A stretch of DNA of 62,427 nucleotides. Origin: Candidatus Obscuribacterales bacterium. Lineage in GTDB: Bacteria > Cyanobacteriota > Vampirovibrionia > Obscuribacterales > Obscuribacteraceae. The position numbers were made by a program, and so were the translations under genes. The notes below the pieces were generated by a model. It was not told the origin of the DNA, made no database searches, and saw nothing but the letters and a program-made list of their open reading frames with translations. Shown one piece after another: positions 36,201-51,200 of the stretch (position 1 is the first letter of the stretch; each line of letters begins with the position of its first letter). The stretch lies in assembly GCA_020050835.1 (NCBI GenBank), contig JAGVKB010000041.1, forward strand, positions 1 to 62,427, written 5' to 3'.

Positions 36201-39200
36201 GAGGCAAGCTCTAAAGTTCCGGAACGCAGTGAGCTGACGAAATTAGAGGTCAAAGCAAATGATACCAATCAACTAAATTCGAAAGCCGAGTACTTTGCCG
36301 ACAAGAGCGGAAATGTCTACTCAAAAGGTCCTGGTACGGACAAGATTCAAGCAGAACCGACTCTCAAACTGGCTCAAGCGAATCAAAACGGTACCCTTTC
36401 ACAGCCGAAGGCAATCGGTCCCGAAGCTACGCACGCCCGTACTCAGACTGCGGATCAGCCCGTCAAGAAACTTTCAGACCAATCTGCCTTACCGCAGAAG
36501 CCGCAGAATTGGGTCGATCAACAAGCCAGCGCTACCCGTGACTACAAAGCACCAGGGTCGCGTGAGTCACGCCCACATCAAGAAATTGCGCGCGATGGCA
36601 ATACCGTCTTGCTGCGGGACAAGGGAGCTGACACCAAGGGCAGTGCAGGCACACTCAAGTCGTTCGACGAAGCAAAACACACCAAACTCGATATTAAGGC
36701 GACCAAAGAGAATGGTCTGGCACCGAACAGAGAATACTTCGCTGACAAATCTGGAAATGTTCTCAGCAGAGAGAAAGGCTCAAGCGACAAGTTACAAACC
36801 GAATCCGGACTAAAGGTGGCACGAGAGCTACAATCCGGCAATACAACTACACTTGTCAGCCCAGCCAAAGCAGCCGCAGCCGAGTTGCGTGCGCAGCAAC
36901 AGCAACAGCCGACAACTACAATATCGTCGCAGCGAATGCGACAGCAAGATCAAGTACAGGCGTTCCACGAAGCTCAGCAGGACAAGCAAACCCAGAAACA
37001 GCAACAAGATCGCAAGCAAATGCTGGACCGCCAGCAACTTGGCGGGCGCGAAGCTGAGCTGCAAAAACAAAAAGATCAAAAGAGTCCGGAGCCTGGTGTC
37101 AAAGAGAAACCACTGCAGCTGTTCAATCCTGATGATGCCGGCGTGACGAAAGCACCATCCAAGGAACAAGCACCAGCGGCTCAGCAACAACAACAGCAAG
37201 GACCTCCGCTCAGCCGAGAGCAGCAGCTTAAGGCGATCGAAAATCAGATGCTGAAGGATCAGCAAGCTCTGCCGCAGCAAGGAACGGGCGCAGGAAGCAC
37301 CGGGCAGCAAGGTCAACAGGGTCCAGGACAACAGCATGGACTGCCCAAAGACAAGCTGCAAGATTCACAAGGTCAGGGCTCCGGACCACAGCAGCAACAG
37401 CAATCTCATGGACTGCAAGACGAGCACTTGCAGCAAACTGCTCCAGCGAGCCATCAGGATCCGCAAACGCAACAAAATGCACCGCACTCTGGTCAGGATC
37501 CCCAAGCCCCTGCCCCCACCACTCAAACGCCACAAGCCCAAGAGCCGTCCAAAACCAGACCAGCACCACTTGGAGATCGTCGCGCGGCCGATACTGCAGA
37601 CAGCCGCGGCAGTGCGGCACCAAGGACAGAGGCATCACGAGAGGCTTCCGCACGCGATGTAGAATCAGCAGCTGCTGCCAGGGGAGACAAACCGTTAGGC
37701 GAGCTTCAACATCAGGAAAGAGGACTTACCGAGCAGAGAACGGCACTTTCAGAACAGAGCAAACAGTTGGAGAGCCAGCGTCCCGACAGTCCAGAAGCGC
37801 AGCAGAAGCACGATCAAGCAAAGGCCGAACTGCAACAGCGGCAGTCAGAGCTCAACAACCAGGTTCGTGAGAATTTAAGCGAACAAGTTGCCTCCAGCGA
37901 GCGACGCATGCAAGAAATGCGCGAGCAGCAGCACGACTTCTCACCGGACAGTAAAGAAGGCAAGCTGCTCGATGCGCAAATGAGAGAACAAGCTCAGGAT
38001 CACATGGAGTTGCTAGAGAGACAATCGCAGGAGCTAGCTCAACAACGCTCCGACCTGCGCGAGCAGCAGCTCTCCGGCGGCAAGGTCGACCAGGCGCAGA
38101 TAGACGCGCTGAGCAGAGACATCGTACGCAATGTCAACGAGCGCGCTTACAGAACGCAAGATCGTATACAGGAGCTTGATTCCCCCTGGCGTTCAGAGAT
38201 CCAGAGCCGGGAAGCTCAAAGAGCGGACTTGCATGAACAGATAAATGACATCACCCATGAGCCCGGTGCAAGAGGTGAATTGGGACCACTACGGGATCCA
38301 GCAACATTCAGTGCAGCGGAAAAGCAACAGATCAAGGACCTGGAAGGACAGCTGAAAAAGGTCAATGACGAGCTGACTACCATCGGCAAGCAGATGAAGC
38401 AAGCCGGTGTCGATTCGGAGCTGATCAAACTCGACGGGCAACTGCGTACTCTGGAAATCGCGGCCGCCGCTGAAAAGGGTGAGTTAGCGCCAACGCTTGG
38501 ACGCGAACAATATCATCGAGATGGCAAGACCGGACATATCACGAGAACCGACGATAATGCAGCGGCAGCGGCCTACCGCTTCCGAGGACACGGTGGCACC
38601 GGCGAGGGCACGGCTGTCCATGTCGCTCAGCATGGGATCAAGGCTGATGATGTTAGCGCAGTCATCCATCAATCGGGGCACCTGCCTGAGTCCACTCGCC
38701 GAGAAGGATTTACGGTTATTCACGACCCGAATTCGTCATCCGGCGAACAAACGGCAGGACATGTAACAGTCAACACTGCACGTCCGGAGCATGAAGCTCT
38801 CAATCGCGCAGACGCCGTCGGCCGGGTCGGCAGGCATGAGGTAGGTCACGCTATTCAGCGAGAATTCTTCGACCATCTTCCGGCGGACCGGCAGCAACGC
38901 GTTATGGAAGAGTTCAACAAGTGGTTGAATAGACCTGATACCCAAAACATGCTAAAGGATCTTTCGCCGGCTGAACGGCAAAAATTGCAGAATGGAGAAT
39001 ATCTGCGAGATTTCGGCGACAAGACCGGCTACTTTGCCAGCTTCCCCGAGCAATTCGCAGAGATGCGCGCCCTGCATGAGTTCTCAAAACTTCCGGACAA
39101 CGCCGGTAAGTCATACCAGGAGTTGCTGTCCAGTTATACCGAGCGCAGCAACAACCCAAGAAGAGCGGAAATAATGCGACAAGGTGAAGGCTTGTTCCAC

Positions 39201-42200
39201 TCCTTGCAGCAGGAAGTATTTAGACCCTTCGAGAATCGTGAAACCAGACGAGCGGCACTTGGCGAAGAACACGCAGCTCGTGCGCGCGAAGCAACCGAGG
39301 GTGGCACACGAGAAGCTGTCACAGAACGCGACTCCGGCAAGAAGCAAAACATCAACACCGACCGCGCCGTCGAGGACGCGCGCGCTGTCGGAGAACGAAC
39401 CTATCAATCTGCGAAAGACAAGCTTGAAGCAGCCAGTAAGGGATCCCGAGAGCTTGCCGATATGATAGCCGGTGGCAACGCTACCCCGGCAGAAATTCAA
39501 GCGAAATTCAAGGAGCTTGCGGCGATCGATCGGACTGCCGCCGGGAAAGAGGGAATTTGGAAGCAAGGTGCCAACGAGAAACTGACGCCAGAGCAAAGAC
39601 AAAACAAGGTGCAGGAGGCAGCCTCAGCACTGCGGCAAAGGTCCGAGCACCTCGATCAGCTGCATCAAACATTTGGACCAAAACCAGCAGAGTCGCCTTT
39701 TGCTCCGCCCGCCGCGCAGCCGAAGGAGACAACCGTCTCCATGCGAGAAGCGCTCCGCACTCTGGAAGGATTCTCGGACAAGAACGGCAAGACACAACTG
39801 GAGGCAACGCGCAAACAACTCGAGGCGATCGAGAAAGCCGAACAGTTCATGGACAAGAACCAAGATCCAACCGCTCGGTTCCTCCGATCCTTGAAGGAGG
39901 CAGAACTCGATCCGAGTCATCCGGACTACGGACAAAAACGTCAAGCATTCGAAGAGCAGTCTGCCGCTACCCGCATTCCGACAGGCGAACTCGAGAAAGT
40001 ACTGAAGCTGGATCAAGAATCAGGTGGACGCGTCCTCAATCCGGCCGAACGGGAAATAGCCCAGGCTAAGCTAAAAGCCACCGAAACAGCCAAGGGCGAG
40101 GGCGCTCCCCGCGTCTACGATCCAGCCATCGACAAAACAATCTCGCTTCCATCCGTGTATGGCAAGGATGCGCAAGGTCACTCTCAGAAACCGAACACGA
40201 GAGAAGTACCGGAACATGCCACCAAGGCAGAAAGAAACAAGGCCGCTAAGGAAGCTGCAAAGAACGCGGTAAACGATCTGCCACCACATCTCAGGCAGGC
40301 AGCCGAATCCTTCTTCAAGGGAGATGAATCAACCAAAATATTCGGATCGCTTGTCGCTCCCGATGGTCGCACCTTGCTGTTTAGAGTCCAAAAGCCACAA
40401 CAAGCAGACACCGGAAAGATCTACTTCCAAGAGGTGCACGCCAACGGCACCAAGAATGGCAACGAATTGCATGTAACTTATGAGACAAAACAGAAGGGCA
40501 ATCTTGCGGAAATCAAGATCAAAGATGGAGAGCCCGGACAAAAGATATATAACAACTTCAGCGGCAACAAACCGCCGGCAGATGCGCAGTTGCCAATTCC
40601 GAAAACACCGAATAAGTCCGAGCTCCACCCTGTGCATCCGCCAGGACCGACGAAGAGAGCTGCTCTAGAAACAATTGAGCGAATCCGTGGGCCGGTCGAA
40701 GAACGACAAAGAGCGAAGCTACATAGCACCATCGATAGTGCCAGAGAAAAGGTAACTGCACTTTCCAGCGACCATAGCACCGCGCAAAAAGCTCAAGAAC
40801 TCCTTCACACCCTCGACCAAGCCAAAACCAAGTTGAGCACAGACAAAGCGGAGCGGCCACCGCAACAGAATAAGACTTTGCTCGATCAGCTAGATACGTT
40901 TCGCACCGGGCTCGGTAAGGAAGGAGCGGAAGGGCAGCTGCGACTAGTGGTCGACCAGATGCGAGAGCAACTCCGGGCCCAACACAATGCCATGGCCAGA
41001 GATGGAATGCGCGTGCTTCTCGATACAGTCAACGAGCTGCGTGCCAATGCCAGCGCAAATCTTCCGGACACGACTGCGTTCAAACGTCCAGCTGACTCCA
41101 CAGATCCCTCTAAAGGAGAAGTGAAAGACGTCCGTCAATTCTGGGCGCTGGCGAAAAACCTGCTTCGCTCAACCGGACACACCCCTGACCTGACTCCATC
41201 GCAGCCAGTGCGCCCAGATGCACCAGCACCCAAGGAGACAAGAGCTCCCAGCGAAACAACTGCTTTGTCCCGCGAAGCCGCAGCACGCAGCGAACATCCG
41301 GCTCCGAAATCTACCGGACCCCAGGACGGAGAAGTAATGCGAGACACAATGGACTCGCAATCTTCTCAAAAGAGCAAATCTTCCAAAGACTCAGAAGCAA
41401 TGCGAGACGCAATGGACTCGCGCGCAGACATCTCGATGCATCCAGGCGAGCTCCCCGCTCAGCACAAACCACTTGATGCCACTATGGCCGGTGATGATGC
41501 TCCCAAGACCGTTCGATACGGCAACCAAGACTACCACCTAGTAGGCAAAGACAGTCAAACCGGTGAGGTCTTCTTACGCCGTCCAGACATAGCTGGACTG
41601 GCCCGGCCGATTGAAATCATTCCTGTTACGGCCGAGCAGGTTCGCAAGGACTATAAGACGGTCGACATCGGCGGAGAGAAAATGCTTCGCGGGCCTGACG
41701 GTCAGTTTTATCATCCGCCGATGGAAATAGGTGGATCGCTAAAATTGCTGAGCGAACCGTTCATCATAGCCGTCAAGGAGTCTGATGCGCAACTAGACCT
41801 GACTCCAGGCAAGGCGAAGGCCGAGCCAGCCGGGCAAAAGCCGGCAGAGCAAAAACCAGCAGAGCACGTGCCGGCGCAAAAGAAACCAGCAGACCAACCC
41901 GCCGAAGTATCCAAACCAGGCCCGCATGTTCCGCCAGCATTCGAAGCACCGCCGGCGCAAAATGCGCGCGCGGTTGTTCACGACGCCGAACAGTTCGCCC
42001 TCAACGCACATGTGGAAGTCGACGGCAAAGAACACGCGATTGCAGCTATCGATCGCAAAGATCCCAACATGCTAATTGTCCGTGCCTCGGAACCGGTCGA
42101 ACGAGTGCTAGACCACAAGGAAGTCTCCGCTGGAGAGCTCCATCGCGATTTCAGAGAGGTCACTGTCGGAAAGGAAAAGGCCTACTACGATCCCAATGAT

Positions 42201-45200
42201 CCAACAGGAAAGGTTTGGGTCGACGGCGGTCGTGGTCGCAACGGCGAGATTCTGCTGGTCGAGCATCCGGACCTCAGAGCAGTGTCTCGCGATCAGGTTT
42301 ACCCCAAAGAAGTCGACCTGCCTCTCAATCGCACGATCGTCGGAGACCTTGGGCGTTTTCTCGAGGAAGCTCAACTGCAGCAACAGGCTCCAGTCAAGCC
42401 TCCCACCGACGGCCACAATCAATATCAGATTGGGCTCGATGGCCGAGCGGTTCCACCAGCCGGCAAGGCTGAAATTGTAATCGGCCGTGGCGATAAGGCT
42501 GACATTAAAGTTCCATCTTCTCCTGACAAGAACCCACTGGTGGTTAGCAGACAACATGCCAAAGTAACTTTCGGCCGCGAAGGAGTCGTGCTCGAAGATA
42601 TCGGCTCTACGGCCGGAACATTTGTCAATGGAAGAAGACTCAAGCACAACGAACAAGTGCCGATTCACCCGGGCGACAAAGTTACTCTCGGCTATGGCAA
42701 AGATGCCGTAGAGCTAAATCTCTTCCATAATCCGCCGCACGATCACACCCAGCCTACAACCTCATACAAGGTAGGAGAACACCAACTAAAACCAGGTGAC
42801 AGTGTCACTATCGGCCGGTCTCCAACCTCGGATGTGGTAATCGACAATCCGCAGGCAAGCCGAGAACAAACCAGAATTCGCATGGATGAATCAGGTCAAG
42901 TGCTGATCAGCGACGGCACGCCTGAAAAGGCTTCCCGAAACGGCACATACGTCAATGGTTACAAACTCGAGCACGGGCAAGAATACATACTTCAACCAGG
43001 CGACAAAGTCACAGTCGGCTCCAGCAGCCACACCTTGCCGTACAAGGTTGAGCAGCAGTCTAACTATGCTGTGAAAGTAGGCGCGCGTACACTCGATCTG
43101 GCAAACGGTCCGATTGAAATCGGGCGCGGCATACACGGCGTCACACGCCCGGATGTCAGTTCAAACCATGCCACTATGGGAATGGACAGCAACGGCATTT
43201 ATATCCAAGATCACTCGACCAACGGCACCTACGTGGAGCGAGACGGAAAGACCTACCGAATCAACAAAGGAACCGTCTCCGAAATCGATGCCAGCGGGAA
43301 AGTGCGCTCCTCGGAACAAACTGACAAGTTCTACCTGAAACCAACCGATTCGGTTCGGCTAGCAGACTTTGGCGAGCCGATTCGATTAGTCTCACTCACG
43401 GCGCATCCCGACGCTGTCTCCCGCGAGACGATGCTTGCTACGAGACCGCAGTCGGTTGAAGCAATCAGACAAGCCAACGATTACGCGCTCAATCATCACT
43501 ATTCAGGGAAACTTCAGGATGGATTCTCAAATGCCGGTCAGCAGCGCCTCTTCAATCGCGGTGGCGAGTTTCAAGCTGCCACGAGGCCGGCGACAGTAGT
43601 AGACCGCGCCAACGATCCGGTTCTGCGTGAAGTTATAGCTGATGCCAAGCAGCGATTCTCACACCTGCCTCCAGCGGAAAGAGCTGAAGCTCTAACCGCC
43701 TACGTCAAGGAGTTGTTGACGCCTCGAGACATGATCGACGCGCGGGGCGGAGAAGCTGCGCTAGACAACTGGTACAGCAAGTTCAACTCGGACCATGGTG
43801 GCGAGAAGGTTCTGCTGGGAGAGTTTATCAAAGAAGGGAAAGGAGTCTGCAGCCAGCAAGCCCTGCTGCTAAAAGTGCTAGGTGACGAAATGGGATTGAA
43901 CGTCACTTTGGTTCGAGGCAACAGCGGCGGAAAAGGGCTGCAAATGAACCACGCCTGGACAACAATTGACACCGGAAATGGACCCAAGATTTACGACCCG
44001 CGTCAAAGAATTGTCGCCGGAGAGCTTTCACACCACAAAGCCGGCGCCGACATTGTCCGAGAAACGCAGCAAAAGCCGGATATAAAGGCCTCCGATCTCG
44101 GCATGAAGGTAGGCGACCGCGTTCACTATCAAGATACGCCTGGCTGGAAAGTCGAATCGATCAACAATCAGACCGGCGAAATAGTCTTGGCCCATGATGC
44201 GATCAGGAATATCAGCTCTGCCGACTTCGCAACACACAATCCGGGCGCCGAGCTGAAGATTGGCGAACGCTTCAGTGTGCAGCGAGCGAACGGTCAGGTC
44301 GAAAGCGGCTGGCGCTTCGAAGGAGCTAACCGAGACGGCAGCCTCAAGTTTGTCAAGGAAGACGCCTTGAAGCTTTCGGTCAAGCCGAAAGACGTGCTGG
44401 ATATCGGCGGAGAGCTGCATGGTAAAGCTCCCACCGGAGAGAAGGAGACTCCACACGACTCCCTGCGACCGGGAGAATCTCTGGTTCGCGATGGTCCGGC
44501 ACCGTCTCGAGAGCCACCTGCAAAAGCACCACATGTCGAGCCACCAGCGAACAAAGAACGACCTGTGTCACCGGAAAGGCCAACGACAACAGATCGGACC
44601 GTATCGCCGATCGACTCCCAAGGAGTGGCCACGCATCAGGCACCGACCGGTCATCAAGATCCAACTGCTCCTCGCAGATCGGCACCAGCATCGGTGCCCC
44701 CGGAAACTCGCCTCGCGCAATTGGAGAAGAAGTCGGCCGATTTGAGTGCGCGACGATCGGCACTCAACAAGGGCTTGGCAGAGCACCCTGAGAATAAATC
44801 AGCGATCGAAAAACTCGATCAACGAATTCAAAAGAATCTTGAAGACCGCCTAAATGCGAAGCAAGAACAGATTGCTCGGCTAGACGAAAACTGGCGGCAA
44901 GAAATTCGTACACGAGAGGACGAACGGAGCAATGTTCGTCTGGACATCGAAGTTATTAAGTTCGAAGATAACGGCACGCCTCGCGATCCGGCAACGTTTA
45001 GCGCGAAAGAGAGGGCAGAGCTGGCACAGCTCGAAACGAGGCTAGGCGACCTCAACAAAGAGCTCCAAACGATCGGTAAGCTGATGGAGCGCTATGGAGT
45101 TGAGCGCGAGCTACTGAAGCTGCAAAATGAGCAGCGTGTGCTGGAAATTGCCCTGCATGGCGAACGCGGGATGGTGGCACCAACTATCGGCGAGCCAGTA

Positions 45201-48200
45201 TTTGCCAAGGATGCGGTCACCGGTCATCTAACGAGAAGTACGGAAGAATCGCTTGGCTCCTATCGCTTCAGAGATCCAGGACGCAAGAGTGGCGGTGAAG
45301 TCACCGGCGGAAGTAAAGCCGACGGTTTGCCGCTCAATGTTCGGGGCGAAGTGTCTCATCAGGACCTCACGACAGTGATGGATTCGGTGGGACGCCCACC
45401 CAACCGCGACCGTACATCCTTTACGATCGAAAACGCTCCAGGGGAAGCTGCCGGCGGCAGGAACAGAGAAACCGGAGACATTTCAGTCAATGTCAGCCGG
45501 CCAGCCGACGAGACGATGGGCCGCACCGAAGCGCTCCGGCATACAACCAAACATGAAGTCGGACACGCAATACAATTCGAGCACTTCGAGCACCTGCCGG
45601 CTGCCCAGCAACGAGCGGCCATTGAAGCGTATCAAGCTTATCTCAGCCACCCCGAAACCAGGCAGACGCTTGGCGAGCGCACACTAACCGCTTTCAACCG
45701 GGAGTTGAGCGAGCGTGGAAGCATCGCCAGCAACAAGAACCCGGATGCTTACCTGGCCAGCTTCCCCGAACAGTTTGCCGAAATGCGCGCTCTGCATGAA
45801 TTCTCGAAAACAGCTGAAGGTAGAAATATGACCTACCAGCAGCTGCTCGACCATGTAACGGCCAATGCCACCATGGGTGCAAGAAGAGCCGAGATTATGC
45901 GCGGCTCTGAAGCACTTTATCATGCGCTTTCCCGAGATGTTTTCGAGCCGCATTCGCGCCTCGAGCGAGCCGGTGGCGCAAGAGGCGAGGGCGCGAAAGC
46001 AAGCACGAGCGCTCTCGACGCTCTAGTTGGGCACGCCGAGAAGAAACAGCCTCAGCATGCTGAGATCCAAAAACTCACAGACAGCGGCAAAGCATTTGAT
46101 GCAAAGGCTTATAACGAGACACGCAACAATTTACTGAACGAGCTCAAGAACCTGCCTTCGGCCGAAACCGACCCGGCCGGGCGCCAAGCCGGTCTAAACC
46201 GTGCGCACGAAGCATCGCAAAAGCTCGCCGAACTCTCTCATGGTGCCGATCTACAAGACGGCATGAAGAGTCTCGGAAAGGTCGTCGAGCATTATCAAAA
46301 GGATGCCGCCGGAGAAAATGCAACCAGCGCTGCTCACACGCCAGCCGGGCAGTTAGCATCCACACCGTCATCGCACGCGACCCCGACCGGTCCACATCAA
46401 CCGAATGCCGCACATGTAGATGCAATGGCTAATCCTTTCAAGGCACTGAAAGATTGGTTGGGGTTGGGTAAAGCGGAGCCAAAAGGTCCGGAGGGACCGG
46501 CAGGAAGACAACGGCAAGGCGAACCTCAAGAGCCGCAAACAGAGCACAGCCGTTTGACCGAGCAACGCACCGCCAAACAAGAGCAACTGGAGCAGTCTCA
46601 AAAGCAATTGGCCGCCCATCCGGACAACCAGCAGCTGAAGGTGCAGTCCGAGCAGCTCCAGCGCGAAATCAACCAGCTTAACAATCAGCTAGCCGACCAT
46701 CTGCACAATCAGCTGGAGCCGCACAACAGGCAGCTTGATCAACTAAAGACGGAACAATCGCAACGCGAGCACGATTACAATCAACGCCTGCGGGAGCTGG
46801 GAGAGGAACTCGAAAGAGCACCGGAATCGCAAAGAGATGCAATTGACGATCGCATCGACGCAGAACAAGACCGGCACAAACGTGAATCGGACCAGAATGC
46901 AGTTCGGGTAGCGGAAGTCGAGCGAGCAAGAGAGCCGATCATCAAAGAGATCGTGGCCGAACGTGGTGCCACGTTGGACGCCCAAAGAGAAACGCTTGCA
47001 AAAGAAAGGTCTGCGCTCAAAGTGGAGATGGACCGGCTCGTTGCCTCTCGTGAAAGCCGCGGCGAGATTCCCACCGACAGTCTTAACGGACGAATCGCCG
47101 AGGGTGAGCAGCGAGTAAATGAGCTCAGCAAGGCGAACGAGGGCGAAACCAGAGCCGAACGCGACTTGCGAGAACGCGCATTGAGCACAGAGCGCAAGCA
47201 ACTCGAATGGCTCAAGCAAGAACGTAAGATTCGCGACTCTCACACGATGCACACGCTCGAGACCAGGATTCAGGAGCTCGGCGCGCGGGTTGACGCGCTC
47301 AGCACCGATATCGCAAGCAATCTCGACCGACGAATCGCTCCGCTTAACGAGCAGCTGAAATCTCTGCAAGCGCAATCCGACGGGATGAAAGCAAGGCACG
47401 CATTAGAGCTAAATGCTCTCAAAGAGCAACAAAGAAGCGCCGATCGCCTGGAAAAGGTTGCGTTGGAACGGCAGATCGGAGAACTCCAGAAGCAGCAGAA
47501 GGAAGAGATGCGGCCCATCGCTGAAAGAATGGCCGAATCACTGTCGAAGAAACACCTATATGAAATCGGAGCAGGCGAGATGCGCGGGATTGTCGCGCCG
47601 ACCCTGGAGCATTCACCATACCTGGTGCGGGACGTCGGCGCCAACGCACTTTCTGCGACCGACAACATTCCTCTGGAGATCCGCAAGCAGGGCGACCATG
47701 CCAGACATGTATCCAAGGAAGCTGTCGACGTCCTGCTCAACGAATTACAGCAGAATACCAACAAGCCGGACAAATTGGTTGTCCTCAACGATCCGACTGT
47801 CGATCGTGGCGGGCAACACGGATCCAAAACCTTCCGCATAGAGATGAATGCGCTCAATTATGCCGCCGGCGCACACGAGGTTCTCGCCTTCTATTACAGG
47901 CATGAGATCGGGCACAACAAACAAAATGTCTTCTACGATCACATGCCGGCTGATGCAAAAGGCCGGGTGATGGACTCATACAGGCAAGATCTCAATCGAG
48001 CTTTAAGCGGCGAATTGAGTTCGGTGGAAAGCGCTCTGGCTGCGCATAAAGACGGTCAGAAGTTAAGAACCGATCTGCACGACGGCAAACCGATCAGCGG
48101 CAAACAAGACATGAACTCCTATCTGCTGTCTTTCCCTGAAATGTTTGCAGAGATGAATGCCATCCACCAGCTCGATCAAAAGCTGGGCGGTCAGATGTCC

Positions 48201-51200
48201 TATCAACATCTCGTAGAAATGACAACCGGACGATACCAGCCGGAACGGGCCCAAATGATGCAGCATTTCGAAGCGCTCTACAACACTTTGAAACGAGAGG
48301 TGTTCGAGCCATTTGCCGCCCGCGAGCTGAATCCAACGAGAGAGCAAGCCGGCAGCCGGCGCCCGACCAGCGAAGCAGCGCAGCGGCGGTCTGACCGGAT
48401 GGAGAAAATGGAACAGCAGCGTGAGCGGCTGAAATCCGAGGTCAGCAAACTAGGCGACGCTGAGACTCCGCATGCAATCGACAGCTTGCTCGCCAGCTTG
48501 AATGGACCTGAATCCGCCCAGCTCCGAGCTGATCTCTTTGGCGGAAAGTTGCCCGATGCAGTCGCGAAGCACAACGAAGCCTGGCTGAACGCACCAAAAG
48601 ATGAGGCCGGTCACGCCGTCGGAGAAGGATTTAACAGGGAGCAGGCAAGACAAGCGCTCATGGATCATATGGAATCCATACGCGACAACATGACCGCGCC
48701 CCACCAACAGACTCCAGCAGCGCATCCACCTAGTGAGCCGGCCGCGCAGACACCGAGAGGCAAAATTGAACCTTCTCAACACTCAGAAAAGACCGGCGCC
48801 GAACATCCACAGAGATCGACACAGTCCGAACCCCAGAATTGGAAGCAGCATGGCGGGCAACAGCGACCGGCAAGCGATGCCGCCTTTTCCGAGTCGGCAA
48901 GCCGCAATTTGAAACAGACTCCGACAAAGTCCGACATAGACTTCAGGACAGCATTGACGGACCTTGCCAAGGCAGAGAGAACAGGCAACGCCGATCAGAT
49001 TAGAGCGGCCCAGGAAAGACTCACCAACATCGTAGTCGAGGAAGCAAAGGCGATTGCCAAGAAACTCGGACTGCCGGAATCCTTAATAACACCGGATTTC
49101 ATTTCATTCGACAAATCTAAGTTCAAAGATCATCCGGGTGGTCACGGATACTACGATCACGCCGATCACAAGATTTATTTGAATGCAGACAAGATGACGC
49201 CAGCCTCAACGCTGCAACACGAACTGCGCCATGTCCAGAAGTATGTCGAAAGAATGGCACTACGAGCAGCCGATGGTGATGGCACGAAAGCAGCGCTCCG
49301 GGCCAGCACTCTTCGCAACGTCGGGTCTGGTGAAGCCAGAGCTCATCATGAAGGCACAAAAGACGTGCTGGAACATCGCGCCCGCTTGAAAGACGAACCG
49401 CGCGAAACCATGCAGAGAGCTCTCGATACTTTCCTGAAGGCAAACAGTAATATCGAGGCCGCCACGAAGCAAGACGCGCAAAGCATTCTGAGCGACCTTA
49501 AAAAGAACCATCCGGACAAACATAAGAATTTACTGGAAGCATTTGGCGGCAGCGAAGCAAAAGTAATCAAAGAGTTGATGAGTGAGATCAATCACTACAT
49601 ATCGCTCGACGTTCATGCATTCCTGCCGGAATCAGCCCACACCCCCGGACCAAATGCTTCAGCCCAGGAGATTGCTCGCAAGGACGCTCTTTCCTGGGCG
49701 ATCGAAGACCGTTATCAAAGGAATCTCAAGACAATTGAGCGGATCAAGAACGGCGACCTGCCACAGAATTGGCGCGGTGGCGATGGCCCGCTCGAAAACT
49801 CACCGTTGATGAATCAACAGTTCCATGATTACTCCAGGCATACGACTGGCAGAATGGAAGGTGGCAATCAATATGTTCTGTCTCCGGAAGAGAAGGCGTC
49901 GGACCGCCTTTTCCACGGCGCGCCGTTGAAAGAGAAGGCGCGGGCTCTGCGAGATAGCGGATTGGATGTCAAAACGCTTAAGGACGATCCGCAAACGCAG
50001 AAGATCAAAGTCGAGAGTATGTTGCAACAGCTAAGCAACAAACTGGACAGCTCGCGTGATTTGACTGCCCCTGCGGCGGCCAGACAAGAAGCATTCAAAC
50101 AAGCACAAGAGTTAGCACGGCGGCTGGTAAAGGAAAGCGCTACCCATCAAGATCATCAGGTGATCAAGCAGTTTGCCGTCGACAATAACTTGATCCAGCG
50201 CGAGAAAGGTTTCTTCTCGTCACTCGTGGATAAAGGCTGGAACGTGATCAGACCCGCGCAGATTGCACGCGACACCTCACCGGAAGTAGGCGGCAAAGCC
50301 AAGCCATCAATGATGAAGGAGGGCGGAGAGAGCAGTCCGGTTAGAGACTCCGCTCACGCTCAGCGCATGATTGATGCAGCAAAAACTGCACCAGATTCCA
50401 GGACAGCAATCGAAGCTATCCACGTGGCAGCCCAGCACGGAGACTTTCAGCACTTTCCGCAACTCTTAGAACTGGCGAAAACAGCCAGCGATCCTCGTGT
50501 CGCTCTGGCGGCCGTTCGCGCGGTGGACAGCTTAGGCGGGCACATGAACGCTCGCACTCAGCTAATCGAAATGGCCAAGACCGTAAACGATCCGGCTCTC
50601 TCCCGCGAAATCATGCAGGAGATTCGCAAGTCCTTTCGAGAAGGAGAGCCGAGCTCATCGGGTACCGCCAGAGAAGTTCCGACCAGCACTTTAGAAAAAC
50701 TGGCTTCTTCTAACACTCCAGCGGCTGCTGAAGCGAGAGCTGAACTTACCCAAAGATCAGAAAAGGTTGTAGCGGAGGCGAGAATAGAGGCTACCCGCCT
50801 CAAAGAAGAGCGAACAGCGCGCGAACGCTCCGAACGCGAAACAGCAGAACACGAAACAGCAGAACGCAAGCGAGTAGAAACAGAGGCGCGCCGGCTAGCG
50901 GAGACAGAAGAACGAGCCAGGATTGAAGCTGCAAACAAGCCTCCGCTCGACGCCCGGTTCGATAGCTCCCGACCGGAGTTCAGACCGGAAGAAGCAGTGA
51001 GAGCCGCTCGAGAATTAGGAGAAACCGGCAAAGTAGAGAACGCTCACCAACTGGTTGCACTGGCGAAATCAATCGACCCGGTCAAGCATCCCGAGCTGAA
51101 AGAGCTAGCAATCGAGTCGCTTCGAGCCGCCGGTAAGATTGGCGAGCACGATCGCCCAAGTCCGCGATTGAGCAGCGACCCTGCTCTGGCCCAAAAGATG

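Noticed and set aside
42108-42668. Long antisense frames within the giant gene (also 24870-25529, 46743-47399, 51044-51787, 53296-53919, 61710-62333)
   Set aside because: They mirror codon bias of the giant frame, lack motifs and ribosome binding sites, and lie opposite recognisable domains.
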